Shown here: positions 45,466 to 56,144 of the stretch, in pieces | How positions within the stretch are numbered: position 1 is the first letter of the stretch | Layout: each line of letters starts with the position of its first letter | Assembly: GCA_030686995.1 (NCBI GenBank) | Contig: CM060709.1 | Span: forward strand, 272,045,913 to 272,109,912 | Length of the DNA: 64,000 nt | Direction: 5' to 3' | Origin: Artemisia argyi | Taxonomy: Eukaryota > Streptophyta > Magnoliopsida > Asterales > Asteraceae | Notes under the pieces: generated by a model | Told to the model about the DNA's origin: nothing | Seen by the model: only the letters and a program-made list of their open reading frames with translations | Databases searched by the model: none | Position numbers and translations under genes: made by a program

Positions 45466-47391
45466 CTACGTGACTTCATCATTGGTTTCACTCTCTAGGT
45501 CGTCTTCTAAACCAGTATCGCTTTCATAGTGCAAGTACTTCGGGTCTTCGAACTCGAAAATATCTTGTCGATACTTAGAACCAAGCTTACTAACATTCTT
45601 AAAGAATCCACATGATAAATCAGAAATATTTCTACACCCTCTCCTAACATCTTCATCACACAAAATAAGTTGGGAACTTATCTTATCAAGCCCGTCACAA
45701 TCGATTTCCTTAAGGTCTTTTCTCTTGTATGGCGTTTGGTATGAAATCCTCCTAATCCAATCAGTGAAGGTCATGATTCCGTTCAAGTCATCCACTATCA
45801 AATTAGTGATTTCACAAAAGGGTGCTCCAAAGACGACTTGTGATAACCTAGGGTCGACATAGTCTTCTATGTTGTCCACAATCGTGAATTCCATAGAGAA
45901 TGCCATATTTCCTACGAACACCTGGATTTCATGATCCTTACCAACCACTTTCTTTCCCTTGTAAATCATCCCCCATCTGCAGATATTGTTATAATGGAAC
46001 AATGACATAAAATTCTTTGGCAGGAATACATTAATGTAGATGTTATCGAAGTACTTATGACCGATCATGCAGGGGATTTTGAGATTATTCGGATCACGCC
46101 GTCTTATCTTCCCCGACTCTCCATCCTTCGACCCATATAGATTCCCCTCAAGGGAAAGACGATACTCGTACACCTCCTCATTATCCCTACGAAAAATTAC
46201 CTTCCTAACACCATTGGTGAGTAATACACTACCATCTTTCTCATCAAGGATTGCTCCCGATTCATTGATAAATGGTGTCCCAAGAACAAGGTTGGTTAAT
46301 ATTTGATTGGTGAGAGGATCCACGTCATCAACCACGGTGAGGTCAGTATTGTAAACAAGCTCCCCAATCCTAATTGATAAATTTTCTATTACTCTCTCGC
46401 ACGCAATGCGTTCTGGGAAGGTTTCGTGGTATAGGGAAAGGGAGATTATGTTGACTGGGAAGCTAGGATCTATATGACTATCGGTTACGAGCTTTTCCTT
46501 AATGGTACAGGGGATCTTGAAAACTTTAGGGTTACTTTCCTTAGTCTGATTGCTACCCACACTAATAACATCCTCCATTTTTCTCTCGGGTTCTTCTATA
46601 ATAGATTTACCCAAAATGGTTGGATTTCTCTCATGCTCTTCCGATTTATCTTTCCCTTCATCCAGTTTGCCAGATTCTTGCGCGGTGTATTGCTCGGGTG
46701 AGTTGGTAGATTTTCTGGCCGAATCATGGTCTACCCTTGAGGTCTCATCTTTAGCTGCATGACCAGATTTGTTAGTTGGTTGCCGGGTTGGGTTGGGTGT
46801 AAAAGCAGATATCGTGGTGATGGTGTTTACGAAATGGACTGGTCCTAGGGGGTTGACAGGCTCTTTTCCATTAGGGGATAGATGTTTGAATAACTTGCTA
46901 GGACTTTTTATTTTCACAGGGGAGGTTGGTGGACTCATGACGGTAATAGACTTAACCTCATCAACGTGAATGGGCTTATTAACAACATGCTCTTTGATAG
47001 CAGTTAACAGATTACAAATCTTGTTATTCACATCAGCCTGCTGTTGTCTAAATTTGGCCTCGAGCGTAGCGAGCTGTAATTCTTGAGATAGAATGAATTT
47101 TTTTAAAGTATCTTCACAGCTTTGCCTAGGAATGCCTTGTGATGGAAAATGCTCGGACCAAGTGAGTGGTGAGGAGTCATTGAAGGATACGCTTCGCGTT
47201 TGGTGCCCTCTGAAATTAGGTTTATCCTTCCATGCCTCATAAGCCTTGTCAGAAGTTCGAGGATCTCGACCTATGTGTGATGACGTGAATTCGTTATAAG
47301 CACGTTTTGGAAGTTCCATGCAGTTATGAGTTTCATGAGGGCCATTGCATATCTTGCATGTAGAAACGATTCTGCTTACTTGGCTTGAAGG
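45466..47391 (-). CDS. Zinc knuckle and tandem degenerate retropepsin-like protein of C
   Basis: The frame is open from about 47391; its first Met is at 47319, but the upstream codons (CKICNGPHETHNC knuckle) show it continues Gag. From the Met it runs 617 residues: Ser/Lys-rich linker to about residue 260, then two related retropepsin-like units (about 265-390 and 410-540), each starting IPC[TM]I and ending with a V[LF]G[TA]PF element. The active-site DLGAS of autonomous Athila is replaced by HIDPSFPVNI and YINVFLPKNF, so catalysis is unlikely. The C-terminus (TNDEVT) and 3' flank match D. The frame is linked to gag by a -1 shift at an A8 run. Gene family known from Asteraceae as hypothetical proteins; function unknown. 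Confidence 0.75.
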   Translation of the reverse strand, partial: PSSQVSRIVSTCKICNGPHETHNCMELPKRAYNEFTSSHIGRDPRTSDKAYEAWKDKPNFRGHQTRSVSFNDSSPLTWSEHFPSQGIPRQSCEDTLKKFILSQELQLATLEAKFRQQQADVNNKICNLLTAIKEHVVNKPIHVDEVKSITVMSPPTSPVKIKSPSKLFKHLSPNGKEPVNPLGPVHFVNTITTISAFTPNPTRQPTNKSGHAAKDETSRVDHDSARKSTNSPEQYTAQESGKLDEGKDKSEEHERNPTILGKSIIEEPERKMEDVISVGSNQTKESNPKVFKIPCTIKEKLVTDSHIDPSFPVNIISLSLYHETFPERIACERVIENLSIRIGELVYNTDLTVVDDVDPLTNQILTNLVLGTPFINESGAILDEKDGSVLLTNGVRKVIFRRDNEEVYEYRLSLEGNLYGSKDGESGKIRRRDPNNLKIPCMIGHKYFDNIYINVFLPKNFMSLFHYNNICRWGMIYKGKKVVGKDHEIQVFVGNMAFSMEFTIVDNIEDYVDPRLSQVVFGAPFCEITNLIVDDLNGIMTFTDWIRRISYQTPYKRKDLKEIDCDGLDKISSQLILCDEDVRRGCRNISDLSCGFFKNVSKLGSKYRQDIFEFEDPKYLHYESDTGLEDDLESETNDEVT

Positions 47392-48224
47392 TTTTTTTTA
47401 TCTTCGTAAGATTTCATGAGAGACTTGACTCGACCTTCAAGTTCCATGATCCTACGGTCGGGAGTGCTAGAATTGTTCGAAGGCAAAGATATTGCCTTGA
47501 CTGTTTTGTTCAAATCACGGGGATCATTCCAACTTTCGTTGTCATAGAGAGCAAGATCTTCTATGAGTTCCCATGATTGTTCCGCACTAAGATCACGTAG
47601 CTTACCACCGGCCGATTGGTCAATGGCTCGCCTCGTGGAGATGTCGATATGGTCATAAAAAATTTGGACTTGGAGCCAATGATCTATGCCATGATGAGGG
47701 ACTTTTTGGAGTAAGTCCTTGAAACGAGTCCATGCTTCATAAAGAGATTCATTTTGACGTTGTTGGAACATCAAGATGTCATTTCTAAGCTTAGTAGTTC
47801 TCCCCGGTGGGAAAAATTGAGCAAGGAAACGAGTGGTGAGATCATCCCATGTGGTGATGGATCCCGCGGGTAAACGCTCAAGCCATTGACTAGCTTGATC
47901 CCGTAGAGAGAATTGTAATAGGCATAAACGGGTAGTCTCTCTAGTTTCAACACCTAGGTCTATGGAATCTACGATTTTGAGAAAGTCCTTAAGATGTTGG
48001 TTTGGATCTTCGGAACGAAGTCCATGGAATGCGCATCCGCTTTGCACCAACCGGATGGTGTCGGATCGCAAGGGGGTCACATTGGCTCCGGTGAGCTCAA
48101 TGGTGTTTCGGTAGCCTTGGTGGCTAGGTCGGGAATACTCTCCTAAGGTTCGGGGCCTAAGGGGTTCTAGTGGTGGGTTTTGTTGTGGTGGGATGACGGG
48201 TTCAAAGATGTTACCACCTTCCAT
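47376..48224 (-). CDS. gag of element C, N-terminal part
   Basis: 282 codons from ATG 48224 (MEGGNIFEP). Retrotransposon Gag core with HLKDFLKIVDSIDL, QASQWLERLPAG, FLAQFFPPGR and AWTRFKDLLQKVPHHG; it is intact where the A copy has a stop (here GGKLRDLSAEQ). It ends KKNLQAK-stop because an A8 run (47392-47399) has shifted the frame. The zinc knuckle follows in the -1 frame. The run forms the heptamer A-AAA-AAC in the zero frame. Confidence 0.85.
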   Translation of the reverse strand: MEGGNIFEPVIPPQQNPPLEPLRPRTLGEYSRPSHQGYRNTIELTGANVTPLRSDTIRLVQSGCAFHGLRSEDPNQHLKDFLKIVDSIDLGVETRETTRLCLLQFSLRDQASQWLERLPAGSITTWDDLTTRFLAQFFPPGRTTKLRNDILMFQQRQNESLYEAWTRFKDLLQKVPHHGIDHWLQVQIFYDHIDISTRRAIDQSAGGKLRDLSAEQSWELIEDLALYDNESWNDPRDLNKTVKAISLPSNNSSTPDRRIMELEGRVKSLMKSYEDKKNLQAK

Positions 48225-48370
48225 GATGTCGGATGGTAAAGAGTTACGAACAAAGACACAAAGAAATAAGATAGACTAAAGAGAACCTAAAAATAAAAAT
48301 AAAATCTTACTAGAAAGGAATCTAGCAAGTAGACCTAATAAAAAGAAATTCTAACCTAGACAATAACTAT

Positions 48371-48388
48371 TCCCCGGCAGCGGCGCCA
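48371..48388 (-). other. Primer binding site of element C (tRNA-Asp type)
   Basis: The minus strand reads TGGCGCCGCTGCCGGGGA six bases after the 5' LTR. Confidence 0.88.
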
Positions 48389-48394
48389 AAAACT

Positions 48395-49801
48395 TGATGC
48401 GTGGGAATCGCAACAGGCTTTACCTCTCAAGGGATCTTGAGAAGCTTACAACCCCCACCAGGCAGTGTACCTGATCGTTGTAGTATAGTATAGTGACAAG
48501 TACCGGGGGATTGATCGTTCAGCTTAGGAACAGTATCGCTAGGATTAGAAAGCCTAAATACCAGTTCTAAAGGTGAGGGATGATTATTTTTGTATTTTTA
48601 TATTTTTTAGAAAGCAATTTAAAATCTCGGGTTTGAAGGATTTGGGCGGAATTAGTTGCTATTCAACTAACCCAATACTAAGATGCAATCAAAATAAAAT
48701 ACTAAAAATGAAAATAAACTAATTTATACTAAAGTTGTGAGCAGTAATTGGAGAAAATGTGTTTACTTAGATTTCACTACTCCCTAGATATCTTTTACAC
48801 GTTAATTACTTGTTATAATTGTATGGATGACGGATCGTATTCCTTAATACCATTCATGGGGTGACACACATAACTCCCCAATTCTATGAGCTCTTATCTC
48901 CTCCTACACCATGCCCAGCACAACTATAGGGATTGTAAACAGTGGCTCATGCATTAAATACAACCAATAAAGACCTAGTGCGCGTTGGTTCATGTTTCTT
49001 AAGACGTTCAAGCATGTTACCAATTGGAGATCTGCCAGTTTTCTTAAGCCTAACATATAAATCATTCATCCAAGACAAGAATAAACAAGTAATCAACACA
49101 TAATCAATATCTAGGTTTCATTAGATCTAAGCAAACACAAGATAGATCTAGCCTAGCATGATAGAATTAAGACAAGAACATGATATAGACAACCAACACA
49201 TAGACATATTGATTGAATTAGAAGAACACTTATCTTGATTAAACATGCAAGGTATCAAGGGGTTGGAACCCTTGAAAAACCTGTAAAGTTACACCAAAAT
49301 CGTACTTAGGGTTTCTCCCAAAACTTCTCTCTCTAAATGTGAAAAATTAGAAAACTATATATAGGAAAAAGGGTTCTGACGGCGTCAAGACAAAGCTTGT
49401 GACGCCGTCACCTCGCCGCCAAAACAATCCTCGGACTGCCTAGATCTACATTTGACGCCGTCAAGTACAAATCATTTCCAGGCCGTCATGACTTTTACTC
49501 TTGACGCCCTACCTTCATGACGCCGTCAAATCTCTTCTGGATCGTCATGGAATTTTACTCTTGACGCCGTCAGGGAACTACTCTTGACGCCGTCACCTAC
49601 TGTTCCCAGCATGGAAAATTAAGACTTTGGCGTTTTCTTCACTTTTATGCTCCAAAAACGTCCGAATTGCTTCCTTTTCCAGATTTCACTCCCAAAGTAC
49701 CTAAAATCACAAAAGGAACGATTTAGGGCAATATTTGATCAAATAAATTCGGATTCGGGCTTAAATGACCCCCTAAAAACGGATCATTTTTCGCCTCATC
49801 A
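48395..49801 (-). repeat. 5' LTR of element C
   Basis: 1,407 bp in reverse orientation, flanked on the right by TACAC. Confidence 0.95.
49356..49595 (-). promoter_or_regulatory. LTR promoter of element C
   Basis: TATATATA at 49356-49363, with TGACGSCGTCA copies over 49377-49595 upstream on the minus strand, 13 bases from the TATA box. The spacing matches elements A, D, E and F. Confidence 0.65.
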
Positions 49802-49806
49802 TACAC

Positions 49807-50742
49807 AAACACAATATATAACATGCAAGTAAATGAAAGAAACGATCAAACCACAACACGAGTATTTATCGTGGTTCGGCTACAAGGACTCTTTTTCCTT
49901 GCCCTACGTCCACGCCCCGAGTATCCAACTCGAGAGTTTCTTTCACTAGTCAACAAGCTCCTTTCACCGGCGGAGAAAACCTTACACGTCGCTTATACGT
50001 TTACCGACACAAAGCTAGATGTTGAGTTCTTTACCAAGGGTACAACCACTCCCGTTAGTTCTTTACAAGGGTACAACTACTCCCTATACACTTTGTATTT
50101 TGAGGACTAAAATACTAACCGATCACTATTGAAAATACACAATCAAATGAAGTATAAACTACACAAGTCTACACAATGCTAAGCTAACAAGTCTTGCAAC
50201 TTTGTGTTGAATACTTGTCACTTTTAGTAAGCTCGTGAATCTCTTTGCTACAAAAAGAAACTTCACATATGAAATGTTAAGAGGTTAGATGAGAGAATGA
50301 ATGTGTGTGTAAAATATAATGTCAAGTGATGAACCAAAATTCAACTTGTGGCTCAATATTTATAGCCAAACCTTCTGCAGGTCTGGCGGATCAGGCGGAC
50401 CCCTCAAAAGGGTTCTGCCCGTGTACCTCCAGGGTACCGCCGGGCTTGCAGTTGGTTTTGCAATAAATCTTGCAAACCAAACAAAGTCACATCTCATTAC
50501 TCTTGCAAACCAAACAATGTCACATCACATAAAATTAAGTCAAACACTAAACTTGCAAGCAACATCTAAGTAAGTCAAACACATTTCTTTCCATAAATGT
50601 ATAATGACAAAACTTGCCATAAATGTGATGTGACAATTCTATTTTTAGAAAATAAAAAGTGCTGTGTTTTATGAAATGTAAAATGTAGCAAAAGTCTAGT
50701 TTATGCAAGTCTTTAAAACTAAGATTATGTTTTACTTAGAAA
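49807..50742 (-). repeat. 3' LTR of element S, second fragment, and 3' flank
   Basis: Contains the Sirevirus phrase TTATCGTGGTTCGGC (near 49868), a tandem duplication around 50031-50090, and a minus-strand TATAAATA box at 50357-50364. Beyond it are the GGCGG palindrome and two copies of a unit with CTTGCAAACCAAACAA. The exact LTR/internal boundary before the ORF3 stop (50743) is not clear. ORF 49823-50110 is LTR sequence, not a gene. Confidence 0.65.
50357..50446 (-). promoter_or_regulatory. LTR promoter of element S: TATA box and GGCGG palindrome
   Basis: TATAAATA (minus) at 50357-50364. Upstream are GGCGGA at about 50385, the 26-bp palindrome GGCGGACCC...GGGTTCTGCC at 50394-50419, and GGTACCGCC near 50434. 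The module recurs before ORF3 and ORF2. Confidence 0.6.
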
Positions 50743-50946
50743 CTAAAGTTTACATTTGTCATTAACAAAACTTAGCGAAGATCGTAAAATATTAACAAAA
50801 CTTAGCAAGGTGGTTTGAAATTCCATTGCTTGATGGAGGTGGTTTTCGACCATGTTTTGTATATCCTCATAAGAGGGAAAGAAAGACTCAAAGGTTTGAG
50901 CTTGAGAGTGTGGTTCAAAGTTTGGTTCTCCATATAGAGGACCATG
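50743..50946 (-). pseudogene. ORF3 of element S, C-terminal part (split by D)
   Basis: 68 codons including the stop at 50743-50745. It is in frame with the N-terminal part at 57552-58064 once element D and one GATGT copy are set aside. It contains FESFFPSYEDIQ and a small internal repeat (LSFVN twice). Function unknown. Confidence 0.7.
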
Positions 50947-50951
50947 GATGT

Positions 50952-52359
50952 TGATGAGGCGAAAAATGATCCGTTTTTAGGGGGTCATTTAAGCCCGAAT
51001 CCGAATTTATTTGATCAAATATTGCCCTAAATCGTTCCTTTTGTGATTTTAGGTGTTTGGAGAGTGAATTCTGGAAAAGAGGCTATTTTGGACGTTTTTG
51101 GAGCATAAAGTGAAGAAAACAACAAAGTACCAAATCCAAGCTGGAATTACAAGGTGACGGCGTCAAGAATTTACTCTTGACGGCGTCAGAAAGGATGAGT
51201 ATTTTACCGAAGGTTGTGAAGGCGTCAGACGAAGATATGACGGCGTCAAAATGACCAAGATTAATTTACCGAGGGTGGTGACGGCGTCACATAGGCCGTC
51301 ACGATTGGATCTAGGGCGTCCGAGGAAGTATATGGCGGCGAGTTGACGGCGTCAGATTTTACTCTTGACGCCGTCAGGACGATTTTCCTATATATAGTTT
51401 TCTAGTTTTTTTTCATTAGAAAGAGAGAAGTTTTGGTGAAACCCTAAAGACGATTTTGGTGCCTCTTTTACAGGTTTTTCAAGGGTTCCAAACCCTTGAG
51501 ACCTTGCATTGTAATTGAGATAAGTATACTCTTAATTCAATCAATATGTCTATGTGTTGGTTGTCTATCTTTTGTTTTTATCTTAATTCTACTATGCTAG
51601 GCTAAATTTCCTTTGTGTTTGCTTAGATCTAATGAAACCTAGATGTTGATTATGTGTTGATTACTTGTCTATTCTTGTTTTGAATGAATGATATTATATG
51701 TTAGGCTTAAGAAAACTGGCAGATCTCCAAATGGTAACATGCTTGAACGTCTTAAGAAACATGAACCGAGGCGTACTAGGTCTTTATTGGTTGTATTTAA
51801 TGCATGAGCCACTGTTTACAATCCCTATAGTTGTGCTGGGTCATGGTGTAGGAGGAGATAAGAGCTCATAGAGTTGGGGAGTTATGTATGCCACTCCACG
51901 AATGGTATTAAGGAATACAACCCGTCATTCATACAAGTGTAACAAGTAATTAACATGTAAAAGATATCTAGGGAGTAATGAAGTCTAAGTAAACACAATT
52001 TCTCCAACCACTGCTCACAACCTTAGTTTAATATTAGTTTAATTTCATTTTCATTAGTTAATTAGTTATAAAGTAGTTTTTGGGTTAGTTGATTAGCAAC
52101 TAATTCCGCCCACTCCTTCAAAACCCGAGATTTTACTTGCTTTCATAAAATATAAAAACACAAAAAATAATCATCTTCCATCTCTAGAACTATTAATTAG
52201 GCTTTCTAATCCTAGCGACACTATTCCTAAGCTGAACGATCAATCCCCCGGTACTTGTCACTATACTATACTACAACGATCAGGTACACTGCCTGGTGGG
52301 GGTTGTAAGCCTCGCGAGATCCCTCGAGAGGTAAAGCAAGGTGCGATTCCCACGCATCA
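50952..52359 (+). repeat. 5' LTR of element D
   Basis: 1,408 bp, TGATGAGG to CGCATCA, Athila LTR of the E subtype. Confidence 0.96.
51155..51396 (+). promoter_or_regulatory. LTR promoter of element D
   Basis: Six exact TGACGSCGTCA copies and degenerate relatives at 51155-51376, TATATATA at 51389-51396. In the 3' LTR (56348-56569; TATA 56582-56589) one copy has become TGACGTCGTCA. Confidence 0.68.
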
Positions 52360-52365
52360 AGTTTT

Positions 52366-52383
52366 TGGCGCCGCTGCCGGGGA
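52366..52383 (+). other. Primer binding site of element D (tRNA-Asp type)
   Basis: TGGCGCCGCTGCCGGGGA six bases after the LTR. A second, altered copy (TGGCGCCGCAGCCCGGGGA, 52444-52462) follows, preceded again by ATCAAGTTTT. The leader therefore carries a 78-base-offset duplication of the LTR/primer-site junction. Confidence 0.85.
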
Positions 52384-52620
52384 TTGTTTATCTTTACATT
52401 CATTCCTCAACTTTCGCAAAAGAGTGCGTCGCCATCAAGTTTTTGGCGCCGCAGCCCGGGGAATAGTTATTGTCTAGGTTAGGATTTCTTTTTATTAGGT
52501 CTACTTGCTAGATTCCTTTCTAGTAAGATTTTATTTTTATTTTTAGGTCTTCTTTAGTCTATCTTATTTCTTTGTGCATTTGTTAGTAAATTAAACTCAT
52601 TGACTATTCCGTTGACCATT

Positions 52621-53619
52621 ATGGAAAACGCGAATCCACCCCTTTCCCCTAGTGAAGTAGCTGTGTTACGTGAACAAATTGAGAGTGAGATTAGGGAGCT
52701 TAGAGAGCTTAATAGGTTGATCAAGATTGAACTCGAACATACGTTTAGCGACCTAGCGACCGTCTTGTATTCAAATAAGGACCTAGGGCCTGATGACTTT
52801 GTGAGTGTTATTAAGAGACCAGAAGAGGAAATGGATCCGAGGCTTAACGACCACTTTAACCTATACCCCACTAAGGAGGAGATTGCATACTATAATAACC
52901 TTATTGATAACCCGCGATCTCCCTTCACCATAATTGAACCTAAGATCAAGAGAGGCGATCCTAAGAGCGCTAAGATACCATGTATGATTGGATATAAGCA
53001 CATTAGCAATGCTTACATTGACTTTAAATCTCCAATCAACATTATGTCCTCAACGGTTTATAATGATATAGTGAACATAAGACTTGAACCTAGAAGGGAT
53101 CCCAAGTACCCTGGTGGAGTTTGTAACTTTGTCGGGAGAGTCAAAGGTTTATGTGTCTTTGTTGGTAATTTCACTTTTGTCACCGACTTTATGGTTGTGG
53201 AGGATCTTGCTAATGTTATTGATTGTCGATTATCCAATGTTGTGTTTGGCAAACCATTTGTTGAGGAGTCTAAGTTAGAATATGATGAGGTAGAGGGCAC
53301 GATTCGATTTGCAAGCAACACAGATAGTATCACTTATAGGATGCCCAATAAGATGAAAGAATTCCGCTTTATATCTCGTTTTGATCAGGATAATGTTGGT
53401 GCTTTTGAGGATATTGATAAGGAGGATAAGAAAAAGGGCATGGACTATGTATGGGAAAAAAGGAGTCTTTACTACAAAAATTGCTTGGCCCTTGGACCAA
53501 GGTATAAAGTTGATGAAGAGTTTGCCCGAGCAATGATGGGGGCGATAGAGAAAAAGGTGATTGGTTTCTACAAGGAATATTTACAATCGGAGAATGTAAC
53601 CAATGATGAAATCACGTAG
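52621..53619 (+). CDS. Retropepsin-like protein of element D (332 aa), no catalytic triad
   Basis: ATG 52621 matches the start position of gag in A and E; the frame is open upstream to 52600. Residues 1-60 are a charged coiled coil (REQIESEIRELRELNRL). Residues about 112-245 align by pattern with the Athila retropepsin: IPCMIG, then AYIDFKSPINIM where E has [12 protein letters not shown], then GNFTFVTDFMVVED and VVFGKPF for the ILGRPFL element. The Asp remains but the following Gly and Ser/Thr are lost. The tail runs GPRYKVDEE to TNDEIT. The ORF is intact in a recently inserted copy. I recognise the family from Asteraceae hypothetical proteins. It may bind Gag or RNA, or be a non-catalytic protease homologue; this is inference. 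Confidence 0.8.
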   Translation: MENANPPLSPSEVAVLREQIESEIRELRELNRLIKIELEHTFSDLATVLYSNKDLGPDDFVSVIKRPEEEMDPRLNDHFNLYPTKEEIAYYNNLIDNPRSPFTIIEPKIKRGDPKSAKIPCMIGYKHISNAYIDFKSPINIMSSTVYNDIVNIRLEPRRDPKYPGGVCNFVGRVKGLCVFVGNFTFVTDFMVVEDLANVIDCRLSNVVFGKPFVEESKLEYDEVEGTIRFASNTDSITYRMPNKMKEFRFISRFDQDNVGAFEDIDKEDKKKGMDYVWEKRSLYYKNCLALGPRYKVDEEFARAMMGAIEKKVIGFYKEYLQSENVTNDEIT

Positions 53620-55473
53620 TAACCCACGACTTTGAGTCTAGCTACAAGACTCGTAAATAAAGAAAAGCGCTTCTTGGGAGGCAACCCATGTTTTGTGTGA
53701 TTTTAATTGTTTGATTGTTATTTGCTTCCGTATGCATGTTTTATTTTTATTGTTGGTTGATCATGTTTCTCAATTAAAATGTGGAAATACTTTATTATGT
53801 TGTTTAGCCTAGTCTTAACTTCAACCTAAAGGTATTTTTGCAAAAGATAAGTGTAAGGGGAAACCCCAAATATGTTTTTTTTAAGAAACAAACCGATCAT
53901 GATTCTCCACAATATTTAATGAACATGTGTATTCGTATTGTTAGAGTCAAATGCTTGTATTGAGTCATAATGTAGTTTTGCAGGATTTTCCAGGAAGTAG
54001 GACAAAGTTTTTCCAGAAATTTTCCGGAAACTTAACATAAAGATTTCTGCAGGTTCATTCTGACGGCGTCAGGCAATTGCTCTTGACGGCGTCAGGAGTC
54101 AAAAATCTGGAAATTTTACCAGTTTTGTTTTTCTAACGGAGTCTTATAAGTTTTTGTGAATTATTAAGTTTTATAATCTCCAGGAAATCTGCAAACTTCA
54201 TTCCACAAGCATTATATCTTATTTTGTTTTCTAGGATTTAGTAACTTATATAGGATGCCGCCGATTTTACGCGAGGTTGCCTTGTCTACTTTTGTCAGGA
54301 TTTACAGGTTATTTGAGACAAGAAGATGATTTATATTCTGGAAGGGAAGCTTTGATTGTTCGTTTTCTTGGAGGAAGATTTAACCTGGCCAACCTAAAAT
54401 CCATACCGAGCGAATCAGGGGAGTATTTGAATTCATTCTCTTTACTTTTAACTTTTACATTCTTTACTTGAACATTGGGGACAATGTTCATCTTAAGTGT
54501 AAGGGGAGGGTAAAAAGATGATACCTTACATATGCACTTTCGCTTGAGTTTGTTTTGTTTGATAGTAGATGAGTAATAAAACTATGAGAAATACTTGTTA
54601 GTGCAATTTTAGCGCCAAATTTAAAATTTTTTACAACATTTAGGAGTGAAACTTTAGCCATAGCAAGCGTCTCATGGATAGGAGGTTGTATGACTAGCAC
54701 ATAACCGTATATTCAGAAAAATTTTCCACCCAAAAATGTGAGGTTCGCCTTTAGTTTTGATAGGAAAAGCATTTCTTATTGGTGCTTATGAGTGTACCGG
54801 TAGCATTTAGATTCTAGAACTTGCGTTAGTGATGCATCCCGAGACCGCTAGTGAGACTACATTCGTGTAGTAGGATTTACTACATGATAAGAGGCATTAG
54901 GATCACCCTTGTGTTAAACCCGTATTACGATTACTTGACCATTTAAGTCATATTACTTGGCTAGTTAAGTCAACTAATTTTTCCCACACCCTTAGCGTTG
55001 TACTCATTTTTAGTACACGATACCCCTAGTACACCCCTCCGAGCCTATCTTTTCGTTTCTAACTTTAAGCATTTTACTTAAAGGAAGAATTTGTTACACC
55101 CCACTTAAATGTACACCCAAATCGCCTTAGCCTTCCGTGTATGCGCTCATTTTTAGTGCATTATTGTTATTTGTTAAACCCTAAGTTAACTCTCTAATTG
55201 ATTACATGGTTGCTAAGTCGAGTCATATCCTTGTACATATTGTTTTGGGACGATTGGGACTCATGGGTAAGTACTTATTTTATGGAGTAATGGGGAAGAA
55301 CAACACTTATTACCCCCATATGTGCGTTAATCTTAAAAGTGCTCCAAGCGTTTTGATTTTCTTAATTCGAGTCATTAGAATAGTTTAATGTAAAGTATGT
55401 AAAGATTCAAGTGTAAGGGGAATGCTCAAACCCCTATGATGTATTATTTTGGATGGTAGGGTAAGAGTGTATG

Positions 55474-55517
<44 letters not shown>

Positions 55518-56144
55518 GAAAAAATCAAGAAAAAGAAAAAAAAAAAAATAGAAAAAGAAAAAAAAAAATAGAAAAGAAAGAGAGAAAAAAAACATACGGA
55601 CTACCATCCCGTTTTCATTCTATGTTCATTTTATATTTTTAGTTATTTTTCATTTATTAGCTTAAGTCGAGTCTAGTCTTGGCTTAGCAACGCCATCTTG
55701 TACATGTAATTAACTAAGATTGTTAACTCGCCACCAGTAAAATTCCCTTTATCCAACAAAACCGTGTAATTCATATCCCTACACCTAACGTTATAACCCT
55801 TTAAAAGACCTCTTTGATAGTTTATCCTAGGTGCTTACGCCGTGTGGTGGAGGTTTGATCCTTTCCCAAGCCTATGGTAATCTATTTTGCTATGACAGGT
55901 AGTGAGAGATATCTTCCATTTCCATAATGTTATATTACTTTATTACACCCGAGAGATGTGAGTATCTAAACACTATTTGTGAGGTGCTTGTGTATGACCT
56001 CCGTGCTTGTCTATTGGTCTTTAGTGGAACGATTATTTGTTGTAATTACTTTTATATTAGTGTTAAATGACCTCTAACTTGTCTTTTGAGTAGAATAAAA
56101 ACTCATTTGCTTGAGGACAAGCAAATCTCAAGTGTAAGGGTATA
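53620..56144 (+). other. 3' non-coding region of element D
   Basis: 2.5 kb closely matching E's 3' region from the first base after the stop. It contains two TGACGGCGTCA motifs (about 54060-54098), an A-rich tract with 42 consecutive A (55474-55515), the hairpin at 56105-56126 and AGTGTAAGGGTATA at the LTR edge. ORFs 54277-54471 and 55206-55388 are not supported as genes. Confidence 0.8.

Larger units (their letters stand above)
41553..49801 (-). mobile_element. Non-autonomous Athila-type element C
   Basis: 8,249 bp, two 1,407-bp LTRs, perfect target duplication TACAC (41548-41552 and 49802-49806). It encodes Gag and a long protease-like ORF but no RT or integrase. The LTRs differ at about 13 positions (0.9 %) by eye. 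Confidence 0.95.

Noticed and set aside
49823..50110. 95-codon ORF right of element C
   Set aside because: It spans the conserved Sirevirus LTR phrase TTATCGTGGTTCGGC and a local tandem duplication, so it is LTR sequence.
55206..55388. 60-codon sense ORF in D with a longer counterpart in C (43626-43883)
   Set aside because: The frame is disrupted in E by small indels, so no conserved protein is supported.
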